Source of the DNA: Candidatus Nitrospira nitrosa
GTDB lineage: Bacteria; Nitrospirota; Nitrospiria; Nitrospirales; Nitrospiraceae
DNA: 64,000 bases
Reading direction: 5' to 3'
NCBI RefSeq assembly: GCF_001458735.1
Contig: NZ_CZQA01000001.1
Span: 1 to 64,000 of the forward strand
Shown: positions 36,390 through 44,615 of the stretch, in pieces
Position numbering within the stretch: the first letter of the stretch is position 1
Layout: every line of letters begins with the position of its first letter
Made by a program: the position numbers and the translations under genes
Notes under the pieces: model-generated
Seen by the model: the letters and a program-made list of their open reading frames with translations, nothing else
Databases searched by the model: none
Told to the model about the DNA's origin: nothing

Positions 36390-37226
36390 TCAACTCAGAA
36401 ACTGGCGATCGAAGGAAGTCTTCTGCCCTTCAAGTTGGGGCACCTGGTCGTAGTCATTCTGCTTCAGCTTTGCAACGGTCCGCTGGTGCAGCTCTCGGTA
36501 GGTCAGCTTGCCGTGAGCTTCTTTGATCGATTCCACCAAGTAATACGTCAGGGCCCCGTTATAGATCCCACCGATATCCGCATCGGCGGAGGTTTGGGTG
36601 GACCGACAGCCCGTGATCAGCAGTTCCTGAATATCGGCATCCACGATATCGCTTTTCCGGCTCCGCCCACTGGAGGCCTTCTTCAGTTTTCTTTGAACCA
36701 CTCCACGTAATTTCCGGCCGGACTCGGTCGCCATAAGATCGAGCGGGCACGGTAGAAACCGCTCTCGCACGGGAGCATCCGGCGGGAGGATGGCACGCGT
36801 GATCGTCCCTGAGTGGCAACAGTCCATAATGACGGTGAGGCTCACACCTTTGCGAAGTCTATTGAAGGTCTTCCTGAGCCAGTCGTCCCGCAGGGTATCC
36901 TTCCAATCCAAGTCCGTCGGACAGAGAATCTCATCCCTGTGATCCGCTTCGTCTCCATTGTCATCCGGCACATTCGAACCATGGCCAGAATAGTGAAGCA
37001 GTAAGGTATCGCCTTTCTTCCCACCGACGATCAGCTTTTGAATCGCCGCCTGCATGGCCTTCTTCGTTGCCTTCAGGTCGGTGAGGGTCGTGATGTCCTT
37101 GTCGGCAAAGCCATAATAGGTTTTCAACGCCCCGCTCAGGTTTTTCACGTCATTGACGCACCCATTCAGATCCGACCCTGGGACTTGATACTTGTTGATT
37201 CCGATGAGTACCGCTCGCTTCGCCAT
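36390..37226 (-). CDS. caspase-like protease (peptidase C14, metacaspase type)
   Basis: This 278-residue protein opens with the metacaspase start KRAVLIGINKYQVPGSDLNGC and has the catalytic dyad: His82 in LLHYSGHGS and Cys136/Cys137 in IMDCCHSG. A p10-like part follows (LLITGCRSTQTSADADIGG, GALTYYLVESI). It lacks a signal peptide and any extra domain, so partner proteins must give it specificity. It lies between a small helical protein and the CHAT protease on the same strand. The two proteases may form a cascade; that is inference. Confidence 0.9.
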   Translation of the reverse strand: MAKRAVLIGINKYQVPGSDLNGCVNDVKNLSGALKTYYGFADKDITTLTDLKATKKAMQAAIQKLIVGGKKGDTLLLHYSGHGSNVPDDNGDEADHRDEILCPTDLDWKDTLRDDWLRKTFNRLRKGVSLTVIMDCCHSGTITRAILPPDAPVRERFLPCPLDLMATESGRKLRGVVQRKLKKASSGRSRKSDIVDADIQELLITGCRSTQTSADADIGGIYNGALTYYLVESIKEAHGKLTYRELHQRTVAKLKQNDYDQVPQLEGQKTSFDRQFLS

Positions 37227-37263
37227 AACTCCTCCTTTTCAATCTGCCCTAGAGATGGACGGC

Positions 37264-37701
37264 TCACACCATGGCGGCCACTTTTCCTGCAAGTTCAACC
37301 GCCTTCGCAGCTTTCTGAATGACTGTTTTGATCGACTCCAAGCCCTGAATAGCCTGCCGTATGGTTTGAGACACTTGCTGCAGACTTTCGACAGCCGCTT
37401 GATATTGGGCAGTCGTATCTTCGAGATGACCATCGATCAAGCATGCTGCATGCTCTGAAAGCGCCACGCGTTGCTCGTCCAATTGTTCGAGCTGCCGTGG
37501 GTCCCTTGTCTCGCGCATGAGCTGCACCAACTGATCGATCACCTCCATCAATTCAGGCCCGATCGACATGATCGGTTCGAGTCCTCGAGTCAGGGCTCTT
37601 GCTTGTGAGCGAGGTGCGTTCTTGGTACCTCTGGTTTTGGGGGCAACTTTGGTTCTTCTGACTCTTTTGGTTTTCTTGGTCTTCGTACGTTTGATCGGCA
37701 T
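37264..37701 (-). CDS. basic helical protein of unknown function
   Basis: This 145-residue protein has about 40 N-terminal residues that are mostly Lys, Arg, Thr and Pro, a disordered and possibly nucleic-acid- or membrane-surface-binding tail. About 100 residues of amphipathic helix follow (LMEVIDQLVQLMRE; AVESLQQVSQTIRQAIQGLESIKTV), ending in an alanine-rich hydrophobic helix (AAKAVELAGKVAAMV). The helical part looks like a coiled-coil oligomerisation module. It lies 37 bases upstream of the caspase gene. No family is recognised. Confidence 0.65.
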   Translation of the reverse strand: MPIKRTKTKKTKRVRRTKVAPKTRGTKNAPRSQARALTRGLEPIMSIGPELMEVIDQLVQLMRETRDPRQLEQLDEQRVALSEHAACLIDGHLEDTTAQYQAAVESLQQVSQTIRQAIQGLESIKTVIQKAAKAVELAGKVAAMV

Positions 37702-37729
37702 TGCAATCCCTCCTCAACAGATCGATCAC

Positions 37730-38617
37730 CTAATGGTGGAGTAAGCCATAGATCGACTTAAACTCTCGAACCTTGTTGGCAAGCTGACGCACGCTATCCA
37801 CGTTCAAATCAGAGGTGTGCAAGACCTGAAGCAGGTTCTGTTGCGCTTCGGCGACAGCCGACGCCAGGCCGATAAGTTCTGACGAGACAAGGTCGAGCCG
37901 GGCCGTGTTTTCCGACGCCATGACTTGCGCCTTGTAGACGAGAGACTTGGACGCGAGATCATGTGAAGAAACCGGCCCGCCCACTTTGAGCGCATGCCCC
38001 TCCAATTCCGACGCCGTTAACTTATAGCCGGCATTCCAGCCCAACTCTTTCGGATCAAGATCACGCTTCACGAGATCGATGACCGACAAGATCGGCTGAT
38101 TGGCTGTTTCGACAACCTCCCGAACGGCATGAGCTCGCTTGTACTCCACATACAGCCCCCCCACGGCGGCGACCGCTTTCCCGATCCCCTCCGCCTGTTC
38201 ATCAGAGAACGAGACGCCCTTCACATTTCTGAGATTCGATGCAAACTTGTTGCTGGCTTCGAGCAATTCCCCATCCGGCACGGCTCCGACCAGCTTGTGG
38301 AGCAGCCCGGCGTAGTCTTCGAGTGTTTGGAGAGCCGTCACTCTGGTTTGGACTCGGTCGCGCGTCAAAAGTCGGTCGAACTCCATGAGTTTGACTCTAG
38401 CGTCGCCAAGCTCGAATCAAGCACGATTCATCTCGATCACGTCTTGGCGGTTTTTTTGAAATTCGGCTTGTGCCCCCGTAGAAAACTCTTGCGTCGCAGC
38501 GGAAAAACTGTTGAGCGCCGCCTTTTGTTTGACCGTGAGGCCGCAGCCGGACACTGTCACGGCCAGAAGTAGGCCCAGGATCAGCTGCCGGCCAATCTTC
38601 CATCTCACCTGTCCCAT
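37730..38617 (-). pseudogene. lipoprotein gene interrupted by an in-frame TGA
   Basis: The first part (38617-38417) encodes a lipoprotein signal with lipobox TVSGC and a helical stretch, stopping at TGA (38417-38419) after EMNRA. The same frame continues without another stop to 37730, giving FELGDARVKL and then a 218-residue helical protein starting at ATG 38386. No good ribosome binding site precedes that ATG. Read through, it would be a 295-residue periplasmic helical lipoprotein. A CGA-to-TGA change is the simplest explanation; sequence error or read-through are alternatives. Confidence 0.75.
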
Positions 38618-39027
38618 CTTTCCCTCCTTGTCTCCAACTCACCTATGCGATTTGTCAGAATATGGACAACGATTCGGGTCGCCTGACTGTGGTGGAGCAA
38701 ACACCTTGCCACTTCGTCTGCGGAAAAGGGCGCTCACGATGTCCCACCTAGGATGCACTACAGGAAGGGAGAATACAGCATTCCCCTGGCTCCTGGAAGT
38801 CTCAGGAAAACAAAATCTTTTTCAGGGATGGTGTTGATGAATGAGGGGAAAGGATCCAAAAGGATACACCCTCTGTATCAAAACGGATTCAGGTGCTCCC
38901 CACGGACTAGAGCGTACAGCGATCGATCCGGATCACGAGTCCAGTCGTCGATTCCCTTCCTGACACAGATGCAAGATGTTGCCAGGTAGGTCGCTGCTTA
39001 TATCGCACAGTGTTTTGGCACTACTGC
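38618..39027. other. intergenic stretch without a confident gene
   Basis: This 410-base spacer separates the caspase/CHAT cassette from the TIR/SLOG cassette. A plus-strand frame at 38753-38989 has no motif and unconvincing composition. TTCCTCC-like sequence (GGAGGGAAAG on the minus strand) next to 38617 is the ribosome binding site of the lipoprotein. I see no clear terminator or repeat. The spacer suggests that the two cassettes have separate promoters. Confidence 0.4.
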
Positions 39028-40416
39028 TCAAATCTGGCTGGAACCGCTGAGAGCCCTATCGAGCTCTTGCATCACCTGTTGAACCACACTTTTGGCATTG
39101 GCAGAAGGGTTCGGATTCGAGAGTAGCTCATTATGCATATTTTTCAGATCTGGATTCGGCCTATCCCTGCCGTTAATCATGAAGGGTAAGATTGCCACCT
39201 CGTTTCTCCGCTTCAGAATCTCGCGGAGTTCGTACTCGCACGTCTCCGACTGCTCATACATAGGATCGAGAAGAGTGACGAAGTGAGTGGTCTTCTTGAG
39301 CGACTCATCCAAAGCAGCCCGCCAATCCATGCCAGCGGTATTCGCCTGATGGTACTCAAAGGGAATCACATACCTTTCTTTGAGAAGCCTGTAGATCTGC
39401 TCCACGAGGGCCCGGTCTGCCCCCTTCAAGGTGTGACTGAGAAACACGAAAAACTTCGCATAGCGCTTCGACTGAAGATAGTCGAAACCATCACCATCGC
39501 TGAGGGCCTCACTGATACGATCCATAGCGGCAATGCGAGGGTCAACCAAGGCTAGGACATCCTCCGGTTTACTCCACATCACAATATCGTTCTCAAAACC
39601 GCCTGGACCTCCTTTCAGAATCCAAGGCAGTTCTATGGGCCCAGATGCCGCAGACACCATACGAATCGTGGGTAATCCCAAACCATGAGCAGCACCATAA
39701 ATCTGCTCTAGACGGGAATCGGATGTCCCAAACTCAGCGACAACTAGCTCGGCTTCTCGGAGGAGCCGAAAGACTTTACCGCTTCCTTGCCGTTCAGGGT
39801 CACAACGATCTGTCCTATATCCACCAGCCCGCAAGCCACTCTCGAGAGCTTCGCCAGCTCCCTTATAGAGCGATTCACCAACCAAGATAACGGCCCTCCT
39901 GGACCGCTCGTAGCTCACCGGGCGCCGGTGATTCACGGCCCAGGCCTTCCACTGACGAATCTTCGACTGGATCACGGTTGTCCATTGTTGCGACTCGATA
40001 CGACGTTCCTTGCTTCCACAAAAAAACTCAACATATACTTCCCAAGGTCGAATCGTTTCCGGAGGTCTGAAACGCGTCCCTCTCTCATACACGACCAGTC
40101 GCGGAATATCGACTCGTTCAGCTAGTCGAATCTCGAATAGACTATATGGTGAACAGTGCAACCGCGTACCGTCAGCCCCTGCTACAGCCTCAGGTTGATC
40201 GCGGTAGGTCAGAACGCTGACGAAGAGATCAGTTCGTCTAAGCAGTTCCTCAATTCGATTGATATAGTAAGGCGGATCAGCTCCAGGTTCATCTGGACGA
40301 TCCACCAGCAGCGTACAATCTGTGGCCAATTCTTCCCAAACCTGGAGATTCAGCTCCACATCACGTGAGTGCCAACTATGACTGAAGTACACCGCAAATC
40401 TGCTCTGGCCTACCAC
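39028..40416 (-). CDS. double-TIR protein
   Basis: The 462-residue protein has a TIR-like domain at each end. The first is at about 5-135 (FAVYFSHSWHSRD; candidate catalytic Glu95 in YSLFEIRLAE) and the second at about 320-455 (KFFVFLSHTLKGAD; candidate Glu396 in CEYELREIL). The middle (about 172-255; AVILVGESLYKG, LVVAEFGTSDSRLEQIYGAAHGLGLP) resembles a degenerate nucleoside deoxyribosyltransferase-like fold. Bacterial TIR domains cleave NAD or make cyclic ADP-ribose signals. It follows the SLOG-membrane gene after 4 bases, so the two are very likely one operon. Confidence 0.85.
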   Translation of the reverse strand: MVGQSRFAVYFSHSWHSRDVELNLQVWEELATDCTLLVDRPDEPGADPPYYINRIEELLRRTDLFVSVLTYRDQPEAVAGADGTRLHCSPYSLFEIRLAERVDIPRLVVYERGTRFRPPETIRPWEVYVEFFCGSKERRIESQQWTTVIQSKIRQWKAWAVNHRRPVSYERSRRAVILVGESLYKGAGEALESGLRAGGYRTDRCDPERQGSGKVFRLLREAELVVAEFGTSDSRLEQIYGAAHGLGLPTIRMVSAASGPIELPWILKGGPGGFENDIVMWSKPEDVLALVDPRIAAMDRISEALSDGDGFDYLQSKRYAKFFVFLSHTLKGADRALVEQIYRLLKERYVIPFEYHQANTAGMDWRAALDESLKKTTHFVTLLDPMYEQSETCEYELREILKRRNEVAILPFMINGRDRPNPDLKNMHNELLSNPNPSANAKSVVQQVMQELDRALSGSSQI

Positions 40417-40420
40417 AGAA

Positions 40421-41503
40421 TCAGGGACCTTTCTTCGCTTCTATGGCACTCACATTGACGACATCCGTGGAGATGAGCTTCCGGAACACGGCATCAAGGG
40501 TCAATCCCGCAATGAGTCCAATGAGCACTCCAAAGAGCACAAGCTTCCTAGCCTGCTCCGGCGAAACGATATTTCCGTTACCTGTTGCGGGTGCCGTCGT
40601 GATCTGGGCAGTTATGAACAACAGTCCGGCCGCTCCACCCGCAATTAGACCCAAGGCCACGGTAGTCAACGTGGTTTGTGTGGTCACGGGAATGGAACCC
40701 TGACTCGCGTCAAATACCAGGCGGATTGTAGAACCGGCAACTCCGGCCAGTAGCGGTGAGAAAAATAACAGAGCAATCAACGGATATATAGGGATCCCCT
40801 CCCATGCAAACGCGATGGCGGCTGCGGCCACCGCCAGGATGAAGACAATTACAGCAGAGAACGCATGCCAACTGATGGATACCCCTTTGCGTCGTTCTTC
40901 AATCCTACGCTGTCTCGCCAATTCAGCTTTGCGGACAAGCTGGTCCTTAATCATCTTGACATAGTCGGCCGCATATTCATCGGACCACCCAGGGCGTGCC
41001 ATTAACGAGATCTCATCACCAGTAGGCAGATCCCGCCCTGGCCGAAGCGTCTCCCACACCCGTGCCGTAGCACCACCAAACCCAGCCAGTGGAAGCATGG
41101 CGACCCCGTGGCCCATGGCAACCATGCCGGCAATCTTCGTGGATTCACCTCCACCCATTAGCAGAATACCGTTGACCTCGTTCAGCGACTGGTAAAACGA
41201 CATCTCCCAATCCTGGCTGTAATCGGGCCGCCAATCAAAGACCTCGTCATTGCTCTGCTGCTCGAGAAACTCCGGTTTTGGCCCATGCAAAGGATAGCGA
41301 ACCTGAACGGAACGGCGGTTGGCCAAGCGACTTGCGACATACCCCTTCACGATATGGCCTTCCAGAAAATTAGCCCCACTAGAATACACGAGGATGCGAA
41401 GCCCGGCCTTAGCCAATTCCCGCCCAAGTGCCTCGGCGGCCTCCGGTGCGTCAGAAGAGGTAATTATATTTCCTACGATAGCGATGATGGGATCTTCAGC
41501 CAT
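40421..41503 (-). CDS. SLOG-domain protein with four membrane helices
   Basis: This 360-residue protein has an N-terminal Rossmann-like SLOG domain (residues about 5-190): IIAIVGNIITSSDAPEAA, LRILVYSSGANFLEG, and GILLMGGGESTKIAGMVAMG in the position of the nucleotide-binding LOG motif. A basic linker (RQRRIEERRKG) leads to four membrane helices at roughly 214-233, 238-258, 278-300 and 321-340. SLOG domains bind nucleotide-derived ligands; in Thoeris ThsA the SLOG domain senses the TIR product. A ligand-gated membrane effector is therefore a reasonable inference. Confidence 0.83.
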   Translation of the reverse strand: MAEDPIIAIVGNIITSSDAPEAAEALGRELAKAGLRILVYSSGANFLEGHIVKGYVASRLANRRSVQVRYPLHGPKPEFLEQQSNDEVFDWRPDYSQDWEMSFYQSLNEVNGILLMGGGESTKIAGMVAMGHGVAMLPLAGFGGATARVWETLRPGRDLPTGDEISLMARPGWSDEYAADYVKMIKDQLVRKAELARQRRIEERRKGVSISWHAFSAVIVFILAVAAAAIAFAWEGIPIYPLIALLFFSPLLAGVAGSTIRLVFDASQGSIPVTTQTTLTTVALGLIAGGAAGLLFITAQITTAPATGNGNIVSPEQARKLVLFGVLIGLIAGLTLDAVFRKLISTDVVNVSAIEAKKGP

Positions 41504-41758
41504 ACACTAAGTTCAATCTGGATAAGTACTAGTAAGGTGTCCTGCTGTGTATTTACCAACAAACACCCGTACCACATCACCTAACGCCATGAAATTATGT
41601 AAATACAATGATGCGGCCGTCACATTTTTTTGCGGAGTAAGTATAGCTTCTATGCACCGACCTCGCAACGGCCTAAACCGAGACATGACAGGACGGGAGC
41701 TGCCCAGAGGCGCTGCGTACAACTCGACGAATTTGCTTGCCGACCGCTGAATAACTGG
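41504..41758. other. spacer between SLOG and TPR genes
   Basis: This 255-base spacer holds no gene that I can support. On the minus strand it must carry the ribosome binding site and perhaps a promoter for the SLOG-TIR pair; AT-rich sequence at 41590-41650 is the most promoter-like part. No hairpin terminator with a T-run is evident, so read-through from the TPR gene is possible. Confidence 0.4.
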
Positions 41759-43735
41759 CTAAAAATTTCTGCAGTCGATCCAAGTCACTTGCCCAGTGCG
41801 GCGCCTCACTTCCAGATACATATGTGCCGTACCGCCCGGACCATCGCCCCCACCCCCATCCCAAAGACAGACAAACTGTACCTTACGGACACCGTATGAC
41901 ATGGCCGTATACAGTAGCCAACGATTACATCGTTCGAATGGATTCCCTCCCTCGGGAGTTCGCCCTAGGCACTCATGAGCCGAGCGAATATCGCTCATGA
42001 GTACATCCCTGGCCTTGAGATATCGCGCTCGCCAAGTCTCATCGTAGCAGACCACAGATTCCTGGATAAACTTTGGCTCATTAAACGGTTGCAGCCACTG
42101 TACCTTCACTCCCCGCTGCAGACAGGCCTCGGTGAACAATAAATCTCCCCCACAACCGCCAAGGGTCAAGGCAAGATCTTCTGGGCCAGCTCCTAGTTTC
42201 TCCAGCGAACTAGCAATTCTCTGAGCCGCGACCTGTTCCTTCGAGCTAGGAAACCGTGGGTTCGTTCTGGTCGGAGCGTCAATCATATGGCCGCTGAAGA
42301 GGAACACAAGCCTTGGCTCCCATTTGTCTTCTGGTTTCTCGAGTTTCTGTAGAGCTCGACCAAAGACAGCGAGACCTGCCTCCACATTATCCAAGTGGAA
42401 ACCAACGTCTTTAAAAAGCTCCAGCTGCGCGAGACTGGATTTCAAAGAAGACCAATCGTTCCCACTCTTCGCGATAGCTTCCTTATAGGCAGCTATCGTG
42501 GTTCCCGGTGACCCTACCAGGACTTCTAGTTCGCCGATGGTGGTAAGAGCCCAAAACCGTTGCTCCTGATTCGGCTCACATTCGGCGGCGAATCGCACTG
42601 CCCCAGCCATCGTCGTCATTTCCTTGTTGTACCGCTCATCATTCGTCAAGTCCCGATAGAGATGCATGAGTGTGAGCGCATTGATACCAGAATAATAATG
42701 ACTGGGCTTACAGCGGTAGGCCTTTGAATAGCTTTCGATGGCAGCGCGCAGTAAGGCATCCTCATATGCGGCCTCCTCTCGCATCTGTTTCGGCGTGTTG
42801 CCCAGGTGATGCCAGGATGCTACCCAGGCATCTTTATCAACCCGGCCAAGCAAGGCCCACGTCTCAGGATCGTTCGAAAATGTCTTGAGCATCCCATGAT
42901 AGTGAGATCGCGCGTGGTCTAATGAGTACCCCGGCTTCCGTTCCATCGCAAGCCGCTGGAGGCAAATGCCTTTCTCTTGGAGACCTTTAAGATTCTGCGG
43001 TTCCAATGAAAGCCCTCGTTCGATCTGCTCCAATCCAAAGGTGAAATGCCCGGCTTTACGCAGCGCTTCTCCGGCAGCAATCCACGCTTCGGTTCGAAAG
43101 GCAGCACTTGGTGCCTCATCAGCGAGTATCAGTACATCCCCGATATATCCAAATTTTCGTGCCAGTTCGATGCGTTTTTCCCAGGCCTCATATTGCTCCC
43201 AGAATTTCCTAACATCGCCTACGCGCAACGACTTCCAGTCCGGTTCCTGAAGATTTGCCAGCAGATTATAGACAGGACTGATCTTGCGACCATTCCACGA
43301 CTCCATCGTCGACTTAACCATCCCGGTCAGGTTCACTTTGTCTTGCTCCACTGTCGCGGAATCTGGTTTGCCATCCTGAATGGAATAGCGAAGTTTGCGA
43401 TCAGTGTAGAGATCGAACGCGGTTGTGACTCGTCCGCCGCATACCAACACAACCCCCCGCGCACGCAGGGCATGTCGTACTCCAAGTTCATACCAAACGT
43501 TTGGATTATCGATCGTCAGATCTGCGACGACAAGATCCGCAATGAGCAATTCCTGAAACATGTCTGTACGGATATCACCCGCACACATCTCCTTATCTGC
43601 CCGGAACACTTCTAATCCGGCAGCCTCTAGTGCTGGCTTGATCAGTTCCGAATAGACGAGGTTGAAATCGATTTCGGCACCCTGGCTGTCCTTCTTCACA
43701 CCAAACGGCATCGCGACAAAGGCATGGGGCTTCAC
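41759..43735 (-). CDS. TRAFs-binding/TPR protein with deoxyribosyltransferase-like and SLOG-like ends
   Basis: This is a 658-residue protein. The N-terminal 130 residues (HAFVAMPFGVKKD, LIADLVVADLTIDNPNVWYELGVRHALR) have the nucleoside deoxyribosyltransferase-like fold seen at the start of DUF4071/TRAFs-binding proteins. TPR-like repeats fill about 215-475. The C-terminus from about 477 (VFLFSGHMID, LTLGGCGGDLLFTEACLQRG, WLQPFNEPKFIQESV) resembles a SLOG domain. There is no signal peptide. It is the first gene of the minus-strand run and may be the sensor or scaffold of the SLOG-TIR pair; that role is inferred. Confidence 0.8.
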   Translation of the reverse strand: MKPHAFVAMPFGVKKDSQGAEIDFNLVYSELIKPALEAAGLEVFRADKEMCAGDIRTDMFQELLIADLVVADLTIDNPNVWYELGVRHALRARGVVLVCGGRVTTAFDLYTDRKLRYSIQDGKPDSATVEQDKVNLTGMVKSTMESWNGRKISPVYNLLANLQEPDWKSLRVGDVRKFWEQYEAWEKRIELARKFGYIGDVLILADEAPSAAFRTEAWIAAGEALRKAGHFTFGLEQIERGLSLEPQNLKGLQEKGICLQRLAMERKPGYSLDHARSHYHGMLKTFSNDPETWALLGRVDKDAWVASWHHLGNTPKQMREEAAYEDALLRAAIESYSKAYRCKPSHYYSGINALTLMHLYRDLTNDERYNKEMTTMAGAVRFAAECEPNQEQRFWALTTIGELEVLVGSPGTTIAAYKEAIAKSGNDWSSLKSSLAQLELFKDVGFHLDNVEAGLAVFGRALQKLEKPEDKWEPRLVFLFSGHMIDAPTRTNPRFPSSKEQVAAQRIASSLEKLGAGPEDLALTLGGCGGDLLFTEACLQRGVKVQWLQPFNEPKFIQESVVCYDETWRARYLKARDVLMSDIRSAHECLGRTPEGGNPFERCNRWLLYTAMSYGVRKVQFVCLWDGGGGDGPGGTAHMYLEVRRRTGQVTWIDCRNF

Positions 43736-43866
43736 AAAGCACCTCTAGATCTTCAAACCCTTAAGCTCGGACATAAATATGGGGAATGGGGTTTCTTGCC
43801 GCTCCAAACCTATACTTAAACGGATAAGCGGTCAATGTAGAGTCAACAGCCAAAGACAATCGTGCT

Positions 43867-44511
43867 CTATCCTAGCCTTCTCACCACCAAAATCCCGTCC
43901 CGAATCGTCACAAGTACAGCAGTGACGTGCCGATCTGTTGAAATGACACGGTTGAGCTCCTGAATGGCGGCCGTGGACTCATCCGGCGGTGGCTGCTTCA
44001 ACACCTCGCCGCTCCAGAGTACGTTGTCGATCAAAATGACGCCGTTCGGACTCAGCAGGTCGAGCGATCGTCGATAGTAATTGAGATAGTTGATCTTGTC
44101 AGCATCGATGAAGATGACATCAAATGGACCAGTGAGCGTCCGCATCGTGTCGAGGGCAGGGCCCGTACGAATGCTGATTTTCTTCCCAACTGGCACCTGC
44201 CCAAAATAACGCCGAGCCACGGCTGCTGACTTTTCGTTAACTTCACAGGTAATAACTACTCCATCGTCCGGCAGTGCTTCGGCAAAGCACAGGGCGCTGT
44301 AACCGGTGAACATGCCGATTTCCAGCACCCGTTTGGCCCCGACCAACTTGGTCATCATTTTCAAGAAGGCCCCTTCCAATGGACCGACCAGCATCTGGGG
44401 ATATTCCATGGTCCGCTGAGTCTCTTCGCGCAAAGCACGACAAATAGCGGACTCCGGCATGGAATGGGCTTCAGCATAGGTTTCGATCTCAGACAGAACC
44501 AACTTTTCCAT
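43867..44511 (-). CDS. class I SAM-dependent O-methyltransferase
   Basis: This 214-residue protein of the caffeoyl-CoA O-methyltransferase-like family has the SAM-binding glycine motif (RVLEIGMFTGYSALCFAEALP) near residues 60-80. Motifs DVIFIDADKINY and GVILIDNVLWSGEV are also typical, the Asp residues being the usual metal and SAM contacts. AAAGGGAC precedes the ATG. Substrates vary widely in this family and cannot be assigned. It lies between the defence-like block and the carboxypeptidase, with no evident link to either. Confidence 0.92.
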   Translation of the reverse strand: MEKLVLSEIETYAEAHSMPESAICRALREETQRTMEYPQMLVGPLEGAFLKMMTKLVGAKRVLEIGMFTGYSALCFAEALPDDGVVITCEVNEKSAAVARRYFGQVPVGKKISIRTGPALDTMRTLTGPFDVIFIDADKINYLNYYRRSLDLLSPNGVILIDNVLWSGEVLKQPPPDESTAAIQELNRVISTDRHVTAVLVTIRDGILVVRRLG

Positions 44512-44615
44512 GAGTGTCCCTTTCAGCTATTTGAAAACGCGTCGCCCCTTGCGTACACTGCGCCCGACCACTGGATGGCAAGCGTGAATCTTAGCATAGG
44601 GAACAGGAGGCCGAT

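Noticed and set aside
36390-37226. Possible housekeeping role of the caspase-like protein
   Set aside because: The intact dyad and the tandem CHAT gene favour a conflict or death role, although this remains inference.
38753-38989. 78-residue plus-strand frame between the two cassettes
   Set aside because: No motif, poor composition and no clear ribosome binding site.
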